Positions 25,303 through 34,220 of a stretch of 64,000 nt of DNA are shown piece by piece. This stretch comes from Methanocella_A sp049676595 (lineage in GTDB: Archaea; Halobacteriota; Methanocellia; Methanocellales; Methanocellaceae): positions 3,534,001 through 3,598,000 of the forward strand of contig NZ_CP187259.1 of NCBI RefSeq assembly GCF_049676595.1. The letters run 5' to 3'. A program made the translations under genes and the position numbers. The notes under the pieces were generated by a model. That model was not told where the DNA came from and did not search any database. It worked only from the letters and a program-made list of their open reading frames with translations. Within the stretch, counting starts at the first letter, position 1; each line of letters begins with the position of its first letter.

Positions 25303-25800
25303 ATGCCTGAAGACAAGTTATATTGTGGTAACTGCAAGGCAGAGCTGACCCCGATGGCGAAGGCCTGCCCGAAGTGCGGCGCAGACCCGCACAGGGCGGT
25401 CAACTTCTGCACGCTGTGCGGCGAACCCATCACCAACCCGAACGCGATCATCTGTACTAAGTGCGGCGCATCCCTCAAGGGAGGCAGGCCGGCGGCTGCG
25501 GGCGGCGCAAGAAGCGGAGCCCCCGGTGAAGTGGACCCCATCATCGCCACCGTGATCAGCCTGGTCATCCCCTTCCTGGGCCTGTACTTCGTCTGGCCCG
25601 AGGACAAGAAGACCACCGCCATCCTCTACACTGTAGCAGGCCTGGCGGCAGACGCGGCCGTGTTCGTCATCGGCTTCATCCTGACGTTCTTCCTGATCGG
25701 CGTGTGCTGCTTCTTCGTGATCCCGGTCATCCACCTGGCCGCCGCGTTGTACACCTATAACGAGGCCATGAAGATCACCGGCGGCAAGACGCTGTTCTAA
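25303..25800 (+). CDS. Double zinc-ribbon membrane protein
   Basis: A 165-residue protein. Two zinc ribbons occupy the N-terminus: Cys8-x2-Cys11 with Cys22-x2-Cys25, and Cys36-x2-Cys39 with Cys51-x2-Cys54. A Gly/Ala linker leads to two or three hydrophobic helices (about 75-95, 105-125, 130-150) of the TM2/YIP1-like type. The start at 25303 is chosen because GAGGT lies seven bases upstream; ATG 25297 is too close to it. Probably a membrane-bound adaptor; function unknown. Confidence 0.75.
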   Translation: MPEDKLYCGNCKAELTPMAKACPKCGADPHRAVNFCTLCGEPITNPNAIICTKCGASLKGGRPAAAGGARSGAPGEVDPIIATVISLVIPFLGLYFVWPEDKKTTAILYTVAGLAADAAVFVIGFILTFFLIGVCCFFVIPVIHLAAALYTYNEAMKITGGKTLF

Positions 25801-25806
25801 GCTCTG

Positions 25807-25836
25807 AGGCCCTGCGGAAGCGGGGCCTGCTCTTTT
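25807..25836 (+). terminator. Hairpin plus T-run
   Basis: AGGCCCTGC-GGAA-GCGGGGCCT forms a 9-bp stem with one G-U pair and a tetraloop, followed by GCTCTTTTT. It begins seven bases after the stop of the zinc-ribbon gene. Confidence 0.75.
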
Positions 25837-25857
25837 TGTCTTAACTATCAAAAATCA

Positions 25858-26032
25858 GCGTACGCTGCGCTGCGCTCAAACACGAAGGGCACCAAGGTCA
25901 CTGAGGACACGAAGGTTTGATAAGGGCACTAAGGGGTCGTGTATATGGGCATATCCCTTCGTGTTCCTTGATTTACCTTTGTGACCTCCGTGTCCTTCGT
26001 GCCCTTCGTGTTGTAGCACAGCGCAGCGTACA
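25858..26032. repeat. Palindromic element with family B tips and a different interior
   Basis: The tips (GTACGCTGCGCTG and its complement) match the inner part of the family B terminal repeat, but the arms are CACGAAGGGCACCAAGG-type repeats instead of the GATT-rich arms. About 175 bp long, near palindromic over its length, located between two genes in the same direction. Confidence 0.7.
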
Positions 26033-26161
26033 CCCGGTTCTACTCCTAGTCATCGACAGCTTGCAGGGCATATCTCCTTACTCTAAAATCGCTTAGCACC
26101 GCCGAATAATCCAGGCGCTGCCAGTAACTATTAAATACCAAAACGGTATAAGGTCTTGTGC

Positions 26162-26857
26162 ATGAAGCTTCTAGTCAGCCCCATCAACATCGAAGAGGCG
26201 ATCATTGCCGACGCCGGCGGCGCCGACATCGTCGATGTCAAGAACCCGAAGGAAGGTTCGCTGGGCGCAAATTTCCCCTGGGTCATCCAGGCAGTGAAGG
26301 CCAGAGTAACCAAGCCAGTGAGCGCCACTATAGGGGACTTTAACTATAAGCCGGGCACCGCATCGCTCGCCGCGCTGGGCGCAGCAGTCGCGGGGGCCGA
26401 GTACGTGAAAGTGGGACTGTACGACATCCAGACGGAAGCTCAGGCGTACGAAGTCTTAGCGGGCATCGTCAAGGCAGTCAAGACCTATGACAGGAACCGC
26501 ATCGTCGTGGCCTCGGGCTACTCCGACTACGCCAGAATCGGCTCCATACCCGCCCTGAAATTACCGGCAGTAGCACAGCGCGCCGGGTGCGACGTGGTCA
26601 TGGTCGACACAGGCCTCAAGGACGGCAAGTCCACCTTCGAGTTCATGGACCAGCCCGAATTACAGGCATTCGTAGACGCAGCCCACACCGAAGGCCTCCA
26701 GTGCGCCCTCGCAGGCTCCATCAAGTTCAAAGACATCCCCGTGCTCCAGGAGATCAAGCCGGACATCATCGGCGTCAGAGGGCTCGTCTGCGGCGGCGAC
26801 CGCAACGAGTGCATCAAGGCCGAGCTGATAGAGAAGCTCAGGGCTATGCTCAACTAA
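26162..26857 (+). CDS. mfnB: (5-formylfuran-3-yl)methyl phosphate synthase
   Basis: A 231-residue TIM-barrel enzyme that condenses two molecules of glyceraldehyde 3-phosphate into the furan precursor of methanofuran, the C1 carrier of the first step of methanogenesis. Signatures include the start MKLLVSPINIEEAI, GGADIVDVKNPKEGSLGANF with the catalytic Lys, KVGLYDIQTEA, DTGLKDGKSTFEFM and CALAGSIKFKDI. Length matches the family. The start at 26162 has AAGGT upstream. It is a strong marker for a methanogen or related C1 archaeon. Confidence 0.95.
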   Translation: MKLLVSPINIEEAIIADAGGADIVDVKNPKEGSLGANFPWVIQAVKARVTKPVSATIGDFNYKPGTASLAALGAAVAGAEYVKVGLYDIQTEAQAYEVLAGIVKAVKTYDRNRIVVASGYSDYARIGSIPALKLPAVAQRAGCDVVMVDTGLKDGKSTFEFMDQPELQAFVDAAHTEGLQCALAGSIKFKDIPVLQEIKPDIIGVRGLVCGGDRNECIKAELIEKLRAMLN

Positions 26858-27009
26858 AGTTCTATTTTTCGCCGGGCGCCATAAGCAGGGAGATCATAGA
26901 GCGCCCCCCGTGCTATCCTTTGTCAATATCGACCACTGCCGGCTGTATAGGAAACCTATTAATATATGGTCCGGGAATAATCACCCAAAAGGGTATATGG
27001 TGATTAACC

Positions 27010-28479
27010 GTGTTCTCAAAAAAATTAGATGTACCCCTCGGGATTACTTTTGACGACGTGCTGCTCGTACCCAGCCAGTCGTTCGTGGAGCCCGATCACA
27101 CTGATGTTAAATCCAGGTTTTCGAAGAATATCAGCCTCAACGTTCCTCTCGTAAGCGCTGCCATGGATACTGTCACGGAAGCCGAGATGGCGATCGCCAT
27201 GGCCCGTGAAGGCGGCATTGGCGTGCTGCACCGCAACATGTCCCGGGAGAGACAGGTCGAAGAGGTCCGGAAAGTCAAGCGTGGCGAAGAGATTATTATC
27301 CGCGACGTAGTAACGGCCACCCCGGGCCAGACGATCGAGTCGGTCTGGCGGGCGATGAGCGACCAGAACGTCACCGGCTTCCCGATCATCGAGGACGGCA
27401 AGCTCGTGGGCATCATCAGCCGCAGAGACGTGAGGCCGATCGTCAAGACGGAGCCGAACAGGAAGATTAGCGAGGTCATGACTAGAAACGTGGTGACTGC
27501 CACGGAGGACGTCAAGATCGATACGGCCATCGATATCATGTACGAGCACAAGGTCGAGCGCCTGCCGGTGATCGACGGCAAGGGCAGCCTCGTGGGCATG
27601 ATATTGATGCAGAACATTCTGGAGCGCAGGCAGTACCCGAACGCGAACCGGAACGGACAGGACCAGCTAAGAGTGGCTGCAGCCGTGGGTCCGTACGACA
27701 TCGAGAGGGCCATGGCGCTTGACAAGGCCGGCGTAGATGCCATCTGCGTGGACTGCGCTCACGCGCATAACATGCGGGTCGTCGAATCGGCGAAGCGCAT
27801 CAAGAAGATGGTGTCCGCCGACGTCGTAGTGGGTAACATAGCCACCGGCGAGGCGGCGCAGGAGCTGGCCAGCTTTGCCGACGGCATCAAGGTAGGCGTG
27901 GGCCCGGGTTCCATCTGCACGACCCGCATCGTGGCCGGCGTGGGAGTCCCGCAGCTGACGGCCATCGCCAGCGCGGTCGACGTGGCGAAGGAGCACCAAG
28001 TGCCCATCATCGCAGACGGCGGCGTCAGGTACTCGGGCGACATAGCCAAGGCCATCGCGGCAGGCGCCGAGTGCGTCATGCTGGGCAACCTCATGGCAGG
28101 TGCCCAGGAAGCACCGGGCCGGCTGATCACCATCAAAGGCAGGAGGTACAAGCAGTACCGTGGCATGGGCTCGATGGGTGCCATGGCGGGCGGCGAATGC
28201 TCGGACAGGTACTTCCAGAGCGAGATCGGCAAGACCAAGTTCGTCCCCGAAGGCGTCGAAGGCGCCATCCCCTACAGGGGCACTGTCGCTGACACCATCT
28301 ACCAGCTGGTCGGCGGCCTGAAGTCTTCCATGGGCTACTGCGGCTGCGCAATGATCAAGGATATGAGGGAGAAGGCCCGGTTTGTCAGGGTCACCCCGTC
28401 GGGCATGAGCGAAAGCCACCCCCACGATATCATGATCACCGACGAAGCCCCGAACTACCCGCTGACCACCAAGTTCTGA
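27010..28479 (+). CDS. guaB: Inosine-5'-monophosphate dehydrogenase
   Basis: A 489-residue cytoplasmic enzyme that oxidises IMP to XMP with NAD, the committed step to GMP. The barrel starts with LGITFDDVLLVPSQSFVEP; two CBS domains are inserted at about residues 95-205; the catalytic loop is GSICTTRIVAGVG with Cys303; the flap RYFQSEIGKTKFVPEGVEG is present. The GTG start at 27010 is preceded by GGTGATTAACC. A perfect hairpin overlaps the stop codon. Confidence 0.97.
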   Translation: MFSKKLDVPLGITFDDVLLVPSQSFVEPDHTDVKSRFSKNISLNVPLVSAAMDTVTEAEMAIAMAREGGIGVLHRNMSRERQVEEVRKVKRGEEIIIRDVVTATPGQTIESVWRAMSDQNVTGFPIIEDGKLVGIISRRDVRPIVKTEPNRKISEVMTRNVVTATEDVKIDTAIDIMYEHKVERLPVIDGKGSLVGMILMQNILERRQYPNANRNGQDQLRVAAAVGPYDIERAMALDKAGVDAICVDCAHAHNMRVVESAKRIKKMVSADVVVGNIATGEAAQELASFADGIKVGVGPGSICTTRIVAGVGVPQLTAIASAVDVAKEHQVPIIADGGVRYSGDIAKAIAAGAECVMLGNLMAGAQEAPGRLITIKGRRYKQYRGMGSMGAMAGGECSDRYFQSEIGKTKFVPEGVEGAIPYRGTVADTIYQLVGGLKSSMGYCGCAMIKDMREKARFVRVTPSGMSESHPHDIMITDEAPNYPLTTKF

Positions 28480-28501
28480 GCGCAGGCTGATGCCTGCGCT
28501 C
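28478..28501 (+). terminator. Perfect hairpin at the end of guaB
   Basis: GAGCGCAGGC-TGAT-GCCTGCGCTC is a perfect 10-bp stem with a tetraloop; its first bases are part of the guaB stop codon region. It is followed by CAAGTTTTAG, a weak T-run. Confidence 0.65.
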
Positions 28502-28564
28502 CAAGTTTTAGTGCGTCAGGTTAATAGCCCGGCAACCGCTTACATAACAACAGGTGTAAAGTCC

Positions 28565-28762
28565 ATGTTCAAGCAGATTATTGTAATACTGGTCGTCATC
28601 GCGCTGGCGCTGACCGTGACAGGGTGTTGCTGCTGCGGCGGCTCCGGGTATGATTACTACTATTCGGAAGTAGAGAACACGGCTGCAGGCTGTGCCTGTG
28701 AGCAGTGCGAGAGCAGCGGAACCTGCGCCGCCGGCGGCTGCCAGGCTGGCTGCGGCATATAA
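28565..28762 (+). CDS. Small Cys-rich lipoprotein-like protein
   Basis: A 65-residue protein with a hydrophobic export helix (IIVILVVIALALTV) ending in TGCCCCGG, which resembles a lipobox, then a short Tyr/Glu-rich part and a Cys-rich tail (CACEQCESSGTC...CQAGC). In total it has about a dozen Cys residues, suggesting metal binding or disulfides at the cell surface. AGGTG precedes the ATG at 28565. A hairpin terminator follows directly. Confidence 0.65.
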   Translation: MFKQIIVILVVIALALTVTGCCCCGGSGYDYYYSEVENTAAGCACEQCESSGTCAAGGCQAGCGI

Positions 28763-28789
28763 GCCGGTTTCCGGCTCGTTTTATTTTCC
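28762..28789 (+). terminator. Hairpin plus T-rich tract
   Basis: AGCCGG-TTT-CCGGCT is a perfect 6-bp stem followed by CGTTTTATTTT, overlapping the stop codon of the Cys-rich lipoprotein gene. Confidence 0.7.
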
Positions 28790-28896
28790 ATCCGCACGTA
28801 TCCGGATAGCAGCGGCTCTCGAGACAACTGCACGCTGGCATTATCGCCCACCGTACGCGGGTTTAGCCCGGATAGGCCGGCCGGACGCACTCAAAA

Positions 28897-28906
28897 TGTA
28901 TATATA
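28897..28906 (+). promoter_or_regulatory. TATA box of the heat-shock-type operon
   Basis: TGTATATATA lies about 32-41 bp before the ATG of the regulator gene. The following sequence ATACTAAC...GTTAATGATAGTAT forms an imperfect dyad between the TATA box and the start codon, a position suited to autorepression. Confidence 0.6.
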
Positions 28907-28937
28907 CTAGTAATACTAACTCGATGTTAATGATAGT

Positions 28938-29594
28938 ATGGACATGTCATACCTGCTAGACATCCTGGGGAACGAGAACCGCAGGAACATTCTGACGCTG
29001 CTCTCGTATCGCCCGTGCTACGTGACCGAGATCTCCGAGGAGCTCAAGGTTTCTCCCAAGGCCATCATCGACCACCTCAAGATACTGGAAGAAGCCGGTC
29101 TCGTGGAGAGCTACTACGACGAGCAGGGGCGGAAGTACTTCGAGATCGCCAACAACGTCCGCATCGAAGTCGCGATTTCCCCGATCAGCTTCCAGGTTGA
29201 AGTTACCCGGGTGGAAACCGGAGAGGACGAGCAGAAAAAGCTCCGGGACCGCTTCGGGGAGAGCCGGATCAGCGAAGACCTGGCCGGGTCGCTGAAGTAC
29301 CTGTGCGAAGAGGTCCGGAGGCTTAACGACACGAGCCTCCAGCTCCGGGAAACCCAGCGGTCGGTGCAGGCCATGCTGTCAGAAGTCACGGGCATGTGCA
29401 TCGAGATCATCAACGAGATCGCCTCTGACCAGATCGAGGCAGAGGTGCTCTACATGCTGGTACGCGGCCCCGTCGGCTTCGAGGATATCGCCGAGAAGCT
29501 GCACATTCCCCAGCCCGTCGTCCGGACGGAGCTGGCGAGGCTGCTGAAAAAGGGACTGGTAACCTACAAGTCAGGCTTATGGAGCATAGCTTAA
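28938..29594 (+). CDS. ArsR-type winged-helix regulator in front of cdc48-hsp20
   Basis: A 218-residue regulator. The N-terminal winged helix (LGNENRRNILTLLS to ISEELKVSPKAIIDHLKILEEAGLVES) is ArsR-like; a middle helical part may dimerise; the C-terminus has a second HTH-like segment (GFEDIAEKLHIPQPVVRTEL). It starts an apparent operon with cdc48 (26 bp gap) and hsp20. Archaeal heat-shock repressors such as Phr and HSR1 share this ArsR-like character and sit near AAA and hsp20 genes, so a heat-shock role is a reasonable inference. Confidence 0.82.
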   Translation: MDMSYLLDILGNENRRNILTLLSYRPCYVTEISEELKVSPKAIIDHLKILEEAGLVESYYDEQGRKYFEIANNVRIEVAISPISFQVEVTRVETGEDEQKKLRDRFGESRISEDLAGSLKYLCEEVRRLNDTSLQLRETQRSVQAMLSEVTGMCIEIINEIASDQIEAEVLYMLVRGPVGFEDIAEKLHIPQPVVRTELARLLKKGLVTYKSGLWSIA

Positions 29595-29620
29595 GAATCC
29601 GAGAAAAGAGGTGAACAGAA

Positions 29621-31897
29621 ATGGCTGACAAAAGCGAAGTCACGCTAAGAGTACAGGAAGCCTACCACAGAGACGTCGGCCGGGGCATCGCCCGGATCGA
29701 CATGGAAACAATGAGACAGCTAGGCATGGTCAGCGGAGACATCATCGAGATCGAGGGCAAAGGTGCCACCGCGACCGCAGTAGTCTGGCCGGGCTACCCC
29801 AGCGAGGAAGGCAAAGGGGTCATACTCATCGACGGTAACATCAGGTCCAACGCCAGGGTCGGCATCGACGACCGGGTAAAAGTAAGGAAGATCCAGGCGA
29901 AGAAAGCCGAGCGCATCACGCTCGCCCCCACCCAGCCAGTTCGGATCACCGGCGGAGAGTACTACCTGCTGAAGCTGCTGGAAGGCAGGCCGATCTCCAA
30001 AGGCCAGGCCATCAGGGTGGAAATGCTGGGCAGCCCGATGACCTTCGTGGTCACCAACACCCGCCCCTCGGGGACCGTCATCGCCGACATGAGCACGGAA
30101 GTGACCATCAGCGAGAAGCCGGTCGAGGCGGAAAAGGCGGAAAAGGCGCCCCACATTTCCTACGAGGACATCGGCGGCCTGCGCCGGGAAATCGGGCTCG
30201 TCAGGGAAATGATCGAGCTGCCGCTGCGCCACCCGGAGCTGTTCCAGAAGCTGGGCATCGAGCCGCCCAAGGGCGTGCTGCTCTTCGGCCCGCCGGGCAC
30301 CGGCAAGACCATGATCGCCAAGGCCGTAGCGAGCGAGACCGACGCCCACTTCATCAACATCAGCGGCCCGGAGATCATGTCCAAGTACTACGGCGAATCG
30401 GAAAAGCAGCTCAGGGACATCTTCAAGGATGCGGAGGACAACGCGCCTTCCATCATCTTCATCGACGAGATCGACTCCATCGCCCCGAAAAGGGAAGAAG
30501 TCACCGGCGAAGTAGAGCGCAGAGTCGTGGCCCAGCTCCTCTCCCTCATGGACGGATTGCAGAGCCGGGGCCAGGTCGTCGTCGTAGCGGCCACCAACCG
30601 GCCGAACGCAGTCGACCCGGCGCTCAGGAGAGGCGGCAGGTTCGACAGGGAGATCGAGATAGGCGTGCCCGACAAGACCGGGCGTCTCGAAATCCTGCAC
30701 GTGCATACCAGGGGCATGCCCCTGGCCGAGAACGTGCACCTCGAGAGGATAGCGGAGATCACCCACGGCTTCGTAGGTGCAGATATGGCTGCGCTGTGTA
30801 AGGAAGCCGCTATGCACGCGCTACGCAGGATGCTGCCGAGCATCGACATAGAGAAGGAGATCCCCCAGGAAGTGCTGGACACCCTGCAGATCACCGGCGA
30901 CGACTTCACCGAGGCGCTGAAGAACATCGAGCCTTCGGCCATGAGAGAAGTCTTCGTGGAAGTCCCCGACGTCAAGTGGGAAGACGTGGGCGGCCTGAAC
31001 ATGGTCAAGCAGGAGCTCAGGGAAGCCGTAGAGTGGCCGCTGAAGTTCAAGGAAGTCTTCAGCATCACCAACACCACACCCCCGAAGGGCATCATGATGT
31101 TCGGCCCGCCGGGCACGGGCAAAACGATGCTGGCGAAGGCGGTCGCCAACGAGTCCGAAGCCAACTTCATCAGCGTCAAAGGGCCGGAGATCCTCAACAA
31201 ATACGTGGGCGAATCGGAGAAGGCCATAAGGGAAACGTTCCGCAAGGCCAGGCAGAGCGCCCCGACGATCATCTTCTTCGACGAGATCGACGCCATCACT
31301 CCGACCAGAGGCGCCGGGTTTGACTCCCACGTCACCGAGAGAGTGGTCAGCCAGATGCTGACCGAGCTGGACGGCCTGGAGGAACTGCACAACGTGGTAG
31401 TCATCGCCGCCACAAACAGGCCGGACATGGTAGATACGGCGCTGCTGCGGCCGGGAAGGCTGGACAGGCTGCTCTATATCCCGCCCCCTGACGAGGCGTC
31501 CCGCCTGCAGATCTACAAGATCCACACCAGGGGCAAGCCCATCGACAAGGACGTAGACCTGGAGAAGATCGCCCGCGACAGCAAGGAGTACGTGGGCGCC
31601 GACATCGAGGCCGTCTGCCGGGAAGCCGCCATGCTGGCCATCCGGGAGTACATCACCCCCGGCATGAGCCCGGAACAGGCGAAGAAGGACGCAAGCGGCA
31701 TCCTGATCGGCATGAGGCACTTCGAGGCCGCGCTGAAGAAGGTCAGGCCAACCCTGTCCAGAGACATGGCCCAGAGGTACGAGAAGCTGACCGCGGAGTT
31801 CGCCAGGCAGGTCGTGGGGACGACAGAGGACACGACCGGCCAGAAAGAGCAGAAGAAAGAGGAGAAGAAGCCGGCGGAGATCAGGACCGCATCCTAG
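29621..31897 (+). CDS. Cdc48/VCP-type AAA+ ATPase, copy 1
   Basis: A 758-residue hexameric unfoldase that extracts and unfolds proteins for degradation or remodelling. The N-domain (double-psi barrel plus four-stranded part) covers about residues 1-175. D1 has Walker A GPPGTGKT (about 224-231) and Walker B IIFIDEIDSIAP; D2 has Walker A GPPGTGKT (about 494) and Walker B IIFFDEIDAITP. The C-terminal tail is long, Lys/Glu-rich and lacks an HbYX proteasome-docking end. AGAGGTG precedes its ATG; hsp20 follows after 15 bp. Confidence 0.95.
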   Translation: MADKSEVTLRVQEAYHRDVGRGIARIDMETMRQLGMVSGDIIEIEGKGATATAVVWPGYPSEEGKGVILIDGNIRSNARVGIDDRVKVRKIQAKKAERITLAPTQPVRITGGEYYLLKLLEGRPISKGQAIRVEMLGSPMTFVVTNTRPSGTVIADMSTEVTISEKPVEAEKAEKAPHISYEDIGGLRREIGLVREMIELPLRHPELFQKLGIEPPKGVLLFGPPGTGKTMIAKAVASETDAHFINISGPEIMSKYYGESEKQLRDIFKDAEDNAPSIIFIDEIDSIAPKREEVTGEVERRVVAQLLSLMDGLQSRGQVVVVAATNRPNAVDPALRRGGRFDREIEIGVPDKTGRLEILHVHTRGMPLAENVHLERIAEITHGFVGADMAALCKEAAMHALRRMLPSIDIEKEIPQEVLDTLQITGDDFTEALKNIEPSAMREVFVEVPDVKWEDVGGLNMVKQELREAVEWPLKFKEVFSITNTTPPKGIMMFGPPGTGKTMLAKAVANESEANFISVKGPEILNKYVGESEKAIRETFRKARQSAPTIIFFDEIDAITPTRGAGFDSHVTERVVSQMLTELDGLEELHNVVVIAATNRPDMVDTALLRPGRLDRLLYIPPPDEASRLQIYKIHTRGKPIDKDVDLEKIARDSKEYVGADIEAVCREAAMLAIREYITPGMSPEQAKKDASGILIGMRHFEAALKKVRPTLSRDMAQRYEKLTAEFARQVVGTTEDTTGQKEQKKEEKKPAEIRTAS

Positions 31898-31912
31898 AGG
31901 AGGTAGAGTAAA

Positions 31913-32422
31913 ATGGCAGACAGGAACCCCAGAAGAAGGAGAGAGGAAAGAGACCCGTTCGATCTGTTCAGCGACTTCGACGAGATGTTCGACGAGCTGA
32001 TCAGGAGCATGGAATCAGACACTTTGGGCCAGGGAGGGCCGTTCTTCTACGGCAGGTCCTGGAGCCTGCGCCCCGGCGAAGAGCCCGAAGTGAGAGAGTT
32101 CGGCAACATCCGCCCCGGCGAGCAGCAGACCCTGGAGATCGGCGAGCGCAAGCCGCTGGTCGACGTTTTCGACGCCGACGGCACAGTCCACGTCGTAGCT
32201 GAGATGCCAGGCATCGAAAAGGAAGACGTCGAGCTATCCATAGACGGCATGGAACTGGAGATCAAGGCCCGGCGCGGCGACAGGCGGTACCACGAAAACG
32301 TAGAGCTGCCGGCCGACGTCGACGAGAACAGCGCCAGGGCGACCTACAAGAACGGCGTCCTGGAGATCACTCTAAAGAAGAAGGGCAACTCCAGCAAGCG
32401 CAAGAAGATCAACGTGGAGTGA
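31913..32422 (+). CDS. Small heat shock protein, Hsp20 family
   Basis: A 169-residue ATP-independent chaperone. An Arg/Asp/Phe-rich N-terminal arm (about 1-70) is followed by the alpha-crystallin domain (KPLVDVFDADGTVHVVAEMP to ATYKNGVLEITLKKK, about 80-160) and a short basic tail ending KKINVE. It is the last gene of the regulator-cdc48-hsp20 operon, with GAGGAGG before the ATG. The gene is followed by a family A palindromic element. Confidence 0.93.
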   Translation: MADRNPRRRREERDPFDLFSDFDEMFDELIRSMESDTLGQGGPFFYGRSWSLRPGEEPEVREFGNIRPGEQQTLEIGERKPLVDVFDADGTVHVVAEMPGIEKEDVELSIDGMELEIKARRGDRRYHENVELPADVDENSARATYKNGVLEITLKKKGNSSKRKKINVE

Positions 32423-32489
32423 AGCGGGCAATCGCCCACTCCCCCACCTCTTTTTGTTTTACCATAGCCATACAGCAATTAGTTTTCAA

Positions 32490-32975
32490 ACCACGGCGGC
32501 ACAACGACACCAAGACAAGGCGATCTACGACCAGCCCGATGGTTATTAAAACCACGGCGACACGGCGACACGGCAACAATGCGATCTGCTACAACATGGT
32601 GGTAACTTGAACCACGGCGACACGGCGACACCAAGACATTCGTGAACCGGTAATAGTGAACCCCTTTTCATGTCCACGGCGACACCAAGACAGAGCATTA
32701 ACCATAAGCTTACTATCCAAGGGTTTCAGCCTGACTTTTGATCAATATCCTGAAGGATGGAAAACCTATTTGTCGCCGTGCAGTCAGCCCGCCGTGCCGC
32801 CGTGGATCTAAAAAGAGGGCCTTGCATTCAAGTACCGGTTGTCTCCGTGTCGCTGTGCCGCCGTGGTTCAAATAACCATCCAGCTATTGATTCTCGCATT
32901 GTCGCCGTGTCGCTGTGCCGCCGTGGTTAGAACCTCTGCGTTCCGGTAGTCAGGATAAGGAGCGTGCCACCGGTG
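32490..32975. repeat. Palindromic element family A, copy 2
   Basis: About 486 bp between convergent genes. Four ACCACGGCG(G/A)CAC-type units at about 60-bp spacing stand on the left and their complements stand on the right. The core is shared with copy 1 in inverted orientation (GTGAACCGGTAATAGTGAAC, CAGAGCATTAACCATAAGCT, GTTTCAGCCTGAC, CCTATTTGTCGCCGTG). The sequence between units is also conserved between copies. Confidence 0.8.
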
Positions 32976-32997
32976 TCATCTCGAGACTTTCGGATAG

Positions 32998-33726
32998 TTA
33001 GAGAGGTAATGACACGATCATGCAAGCGATAATTGTGGAAACTAAGGCATTGAGCACAATGCCATCGAAGCACCCGAGGCCGCCGACGCTGATGAAGCTG
33101 GTGCCGATCTTCCGGAGCCGGGGGATGTTGAGGAGTGTGGTGCCGACGAGGGTGCCGGTGACGCCTGCGATGAGGCTGAGCCTGGCGAGGCTGGCGAGGT
33201 CGGCGCCGTAGACGTACAGGGCTACCAGTGAGACCAGTACGGCCAGGAGCGGCGGGACGTACATGGGCACGTAGAAGCCGATGCTGCGGGACGGTTTTGA
33301 CAGTATGAAGACCCCGAGCGAGACGGCGATGATCGAGAGTATGACCGGGAGTAGCGGCAGGCTGACTGCGAGGTAGATGGCGGCGATCATCGCTACCAGG
33401 CAGCCTCCGAGGTTGAGGGAGACTACGGTGTTATGGCCATGCCATACCGGCAGCGTGTACTTCGAGCCCAGGTAAGGCACCGTCTTTTCCTCGCTGTCCC
33501 TCCCGCTTTTGAACTCGTGCACCGGCACGTTGAAGATGCCGGCCATCAGCACGGTCAGGTACAGCGCTACGGCCTGGAGCACCGATAGTCCGAGCACTTC
33601 CTGTAGCTGGGAAGCCGGGCTGATCTCCAGCACGGACAGGAGCGCCAGGACCATGAACGGAAAAGCCAGAAACAGGATGAACAACGGCAGCGATACCGGT
33701 AAAAAGAAATAGTTTTTCTTCTTCAT
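32998..33726 (-). CDS. Multi-pass membrane protein, DUF1614-like
   Basis: A 242-residue protein with about seven hydrophobic helices. The pattern with NVPVHEF near the second helix and a C-terminal SVGGLGCFDGIVLNALVS motif matches the archaeal and bacterial DUF1614 family, whose function is unknown. It starts nine bases after the stop of the PRC-barrel gene, so the two are probably cotranscribed. The 3' end faces family A copy 2. Confidence 0.78.
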   Translation of the reverse strand: MKKKNYFFLPVSLPLFILFLAFPFMVLALLSVLEISPASQLQEVLGLSVLQAVALYLTVLMAGIFNVPVHEFKSGRDSEEKTVPYLGSKYTLPVWHGHNTVVSLNLGGCLVAMIAAIYLAVSLPLLPVILSIIAVSLGVFILSKPSRSIGFYVPMYVPPLLAVLVSLVALYVYGADLASLARLSLIAGVTGTLVGTTLLNIPRLRKIGTSFISVGGLGCFDGIVLNALVSTIIACMIVSLPL

Positions 33727-33734
33727 TGAGGATC

Positions 33735-33986
33735 TCAGAACATCGAGGCCTTTTTGTCGACTACGATGTAGTCCTGGATCGCGCGCACTGCACCGAAGGG
33801 TATCAGTACGAGGCCGTCTTCCGTCCGGTAGCTCTCGACGTTCAGCGTCATGTCCGGGCGGATAATCAGGTCGATCAGGTCTCCGGTCCTGGGCTCGCAG
33901 GTGATATCGTAGAGAATGCCCATCTCGGACCCGTCAGTGCCCATTACTTTTTTGTTGGAGAGTTTCTTTGCCATCCATCTTGCCAT
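33735..33986 (-). CDS. PRC-barrel domain protein
   Basis: An 83-residue protein consisting of a single PRC-barrel: AKKLSNKKVMGTDGSEMG, GILYDITCEPRTGDLIDLII and LVLIPFGAVRAIQDYIVVD. Such archaeal stand-alone barrels are small beta proteins that bind RNA-processing or cell-division partners; some (CdpB-like) act in haloarchaeal division, but this copy cannot be assigned. GAGGGAT lies about eight bases before the ATG at 33986; the longer frame upstream is not needed. Confidence 0.85.
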   Translation of the reverse strand: MARWMAKKLSNKKVMGTDGSEMGILYDITCEPRTGDLIDLIIRPDMTLNVESYRTEDGLVLIPFGAVRAIQDYIVVDKKASMF

Positions 33987-34220
33987 AAACTTAATCCCTC
34001 TAATCCATCTCCTACCCGCCGCTTCGGCGGCGGCCAATAGGTATGATAACTGTAAGATATAAGGGTACTACCCATAATAAAATTTGCCTTGAAACACTCA
34101 GGTGCACGGCTAAAGATACGCAGGGGTAGCTTAATAAAGGAATTAGATGAGAAGAAGCCCTGACAGGCGACACCCGTCGGCCATAATGCCCGCATACCGC
34201 CTCGCAGGCCACGCACAGCA

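Noticed and set aside
32490..32975. CRISPR-like spacing of about 24-bp units every 60 bp
   Set aside because: The sequences between units recur in other copies of the element, the units switch strand in the middle, and no cas gene is present.
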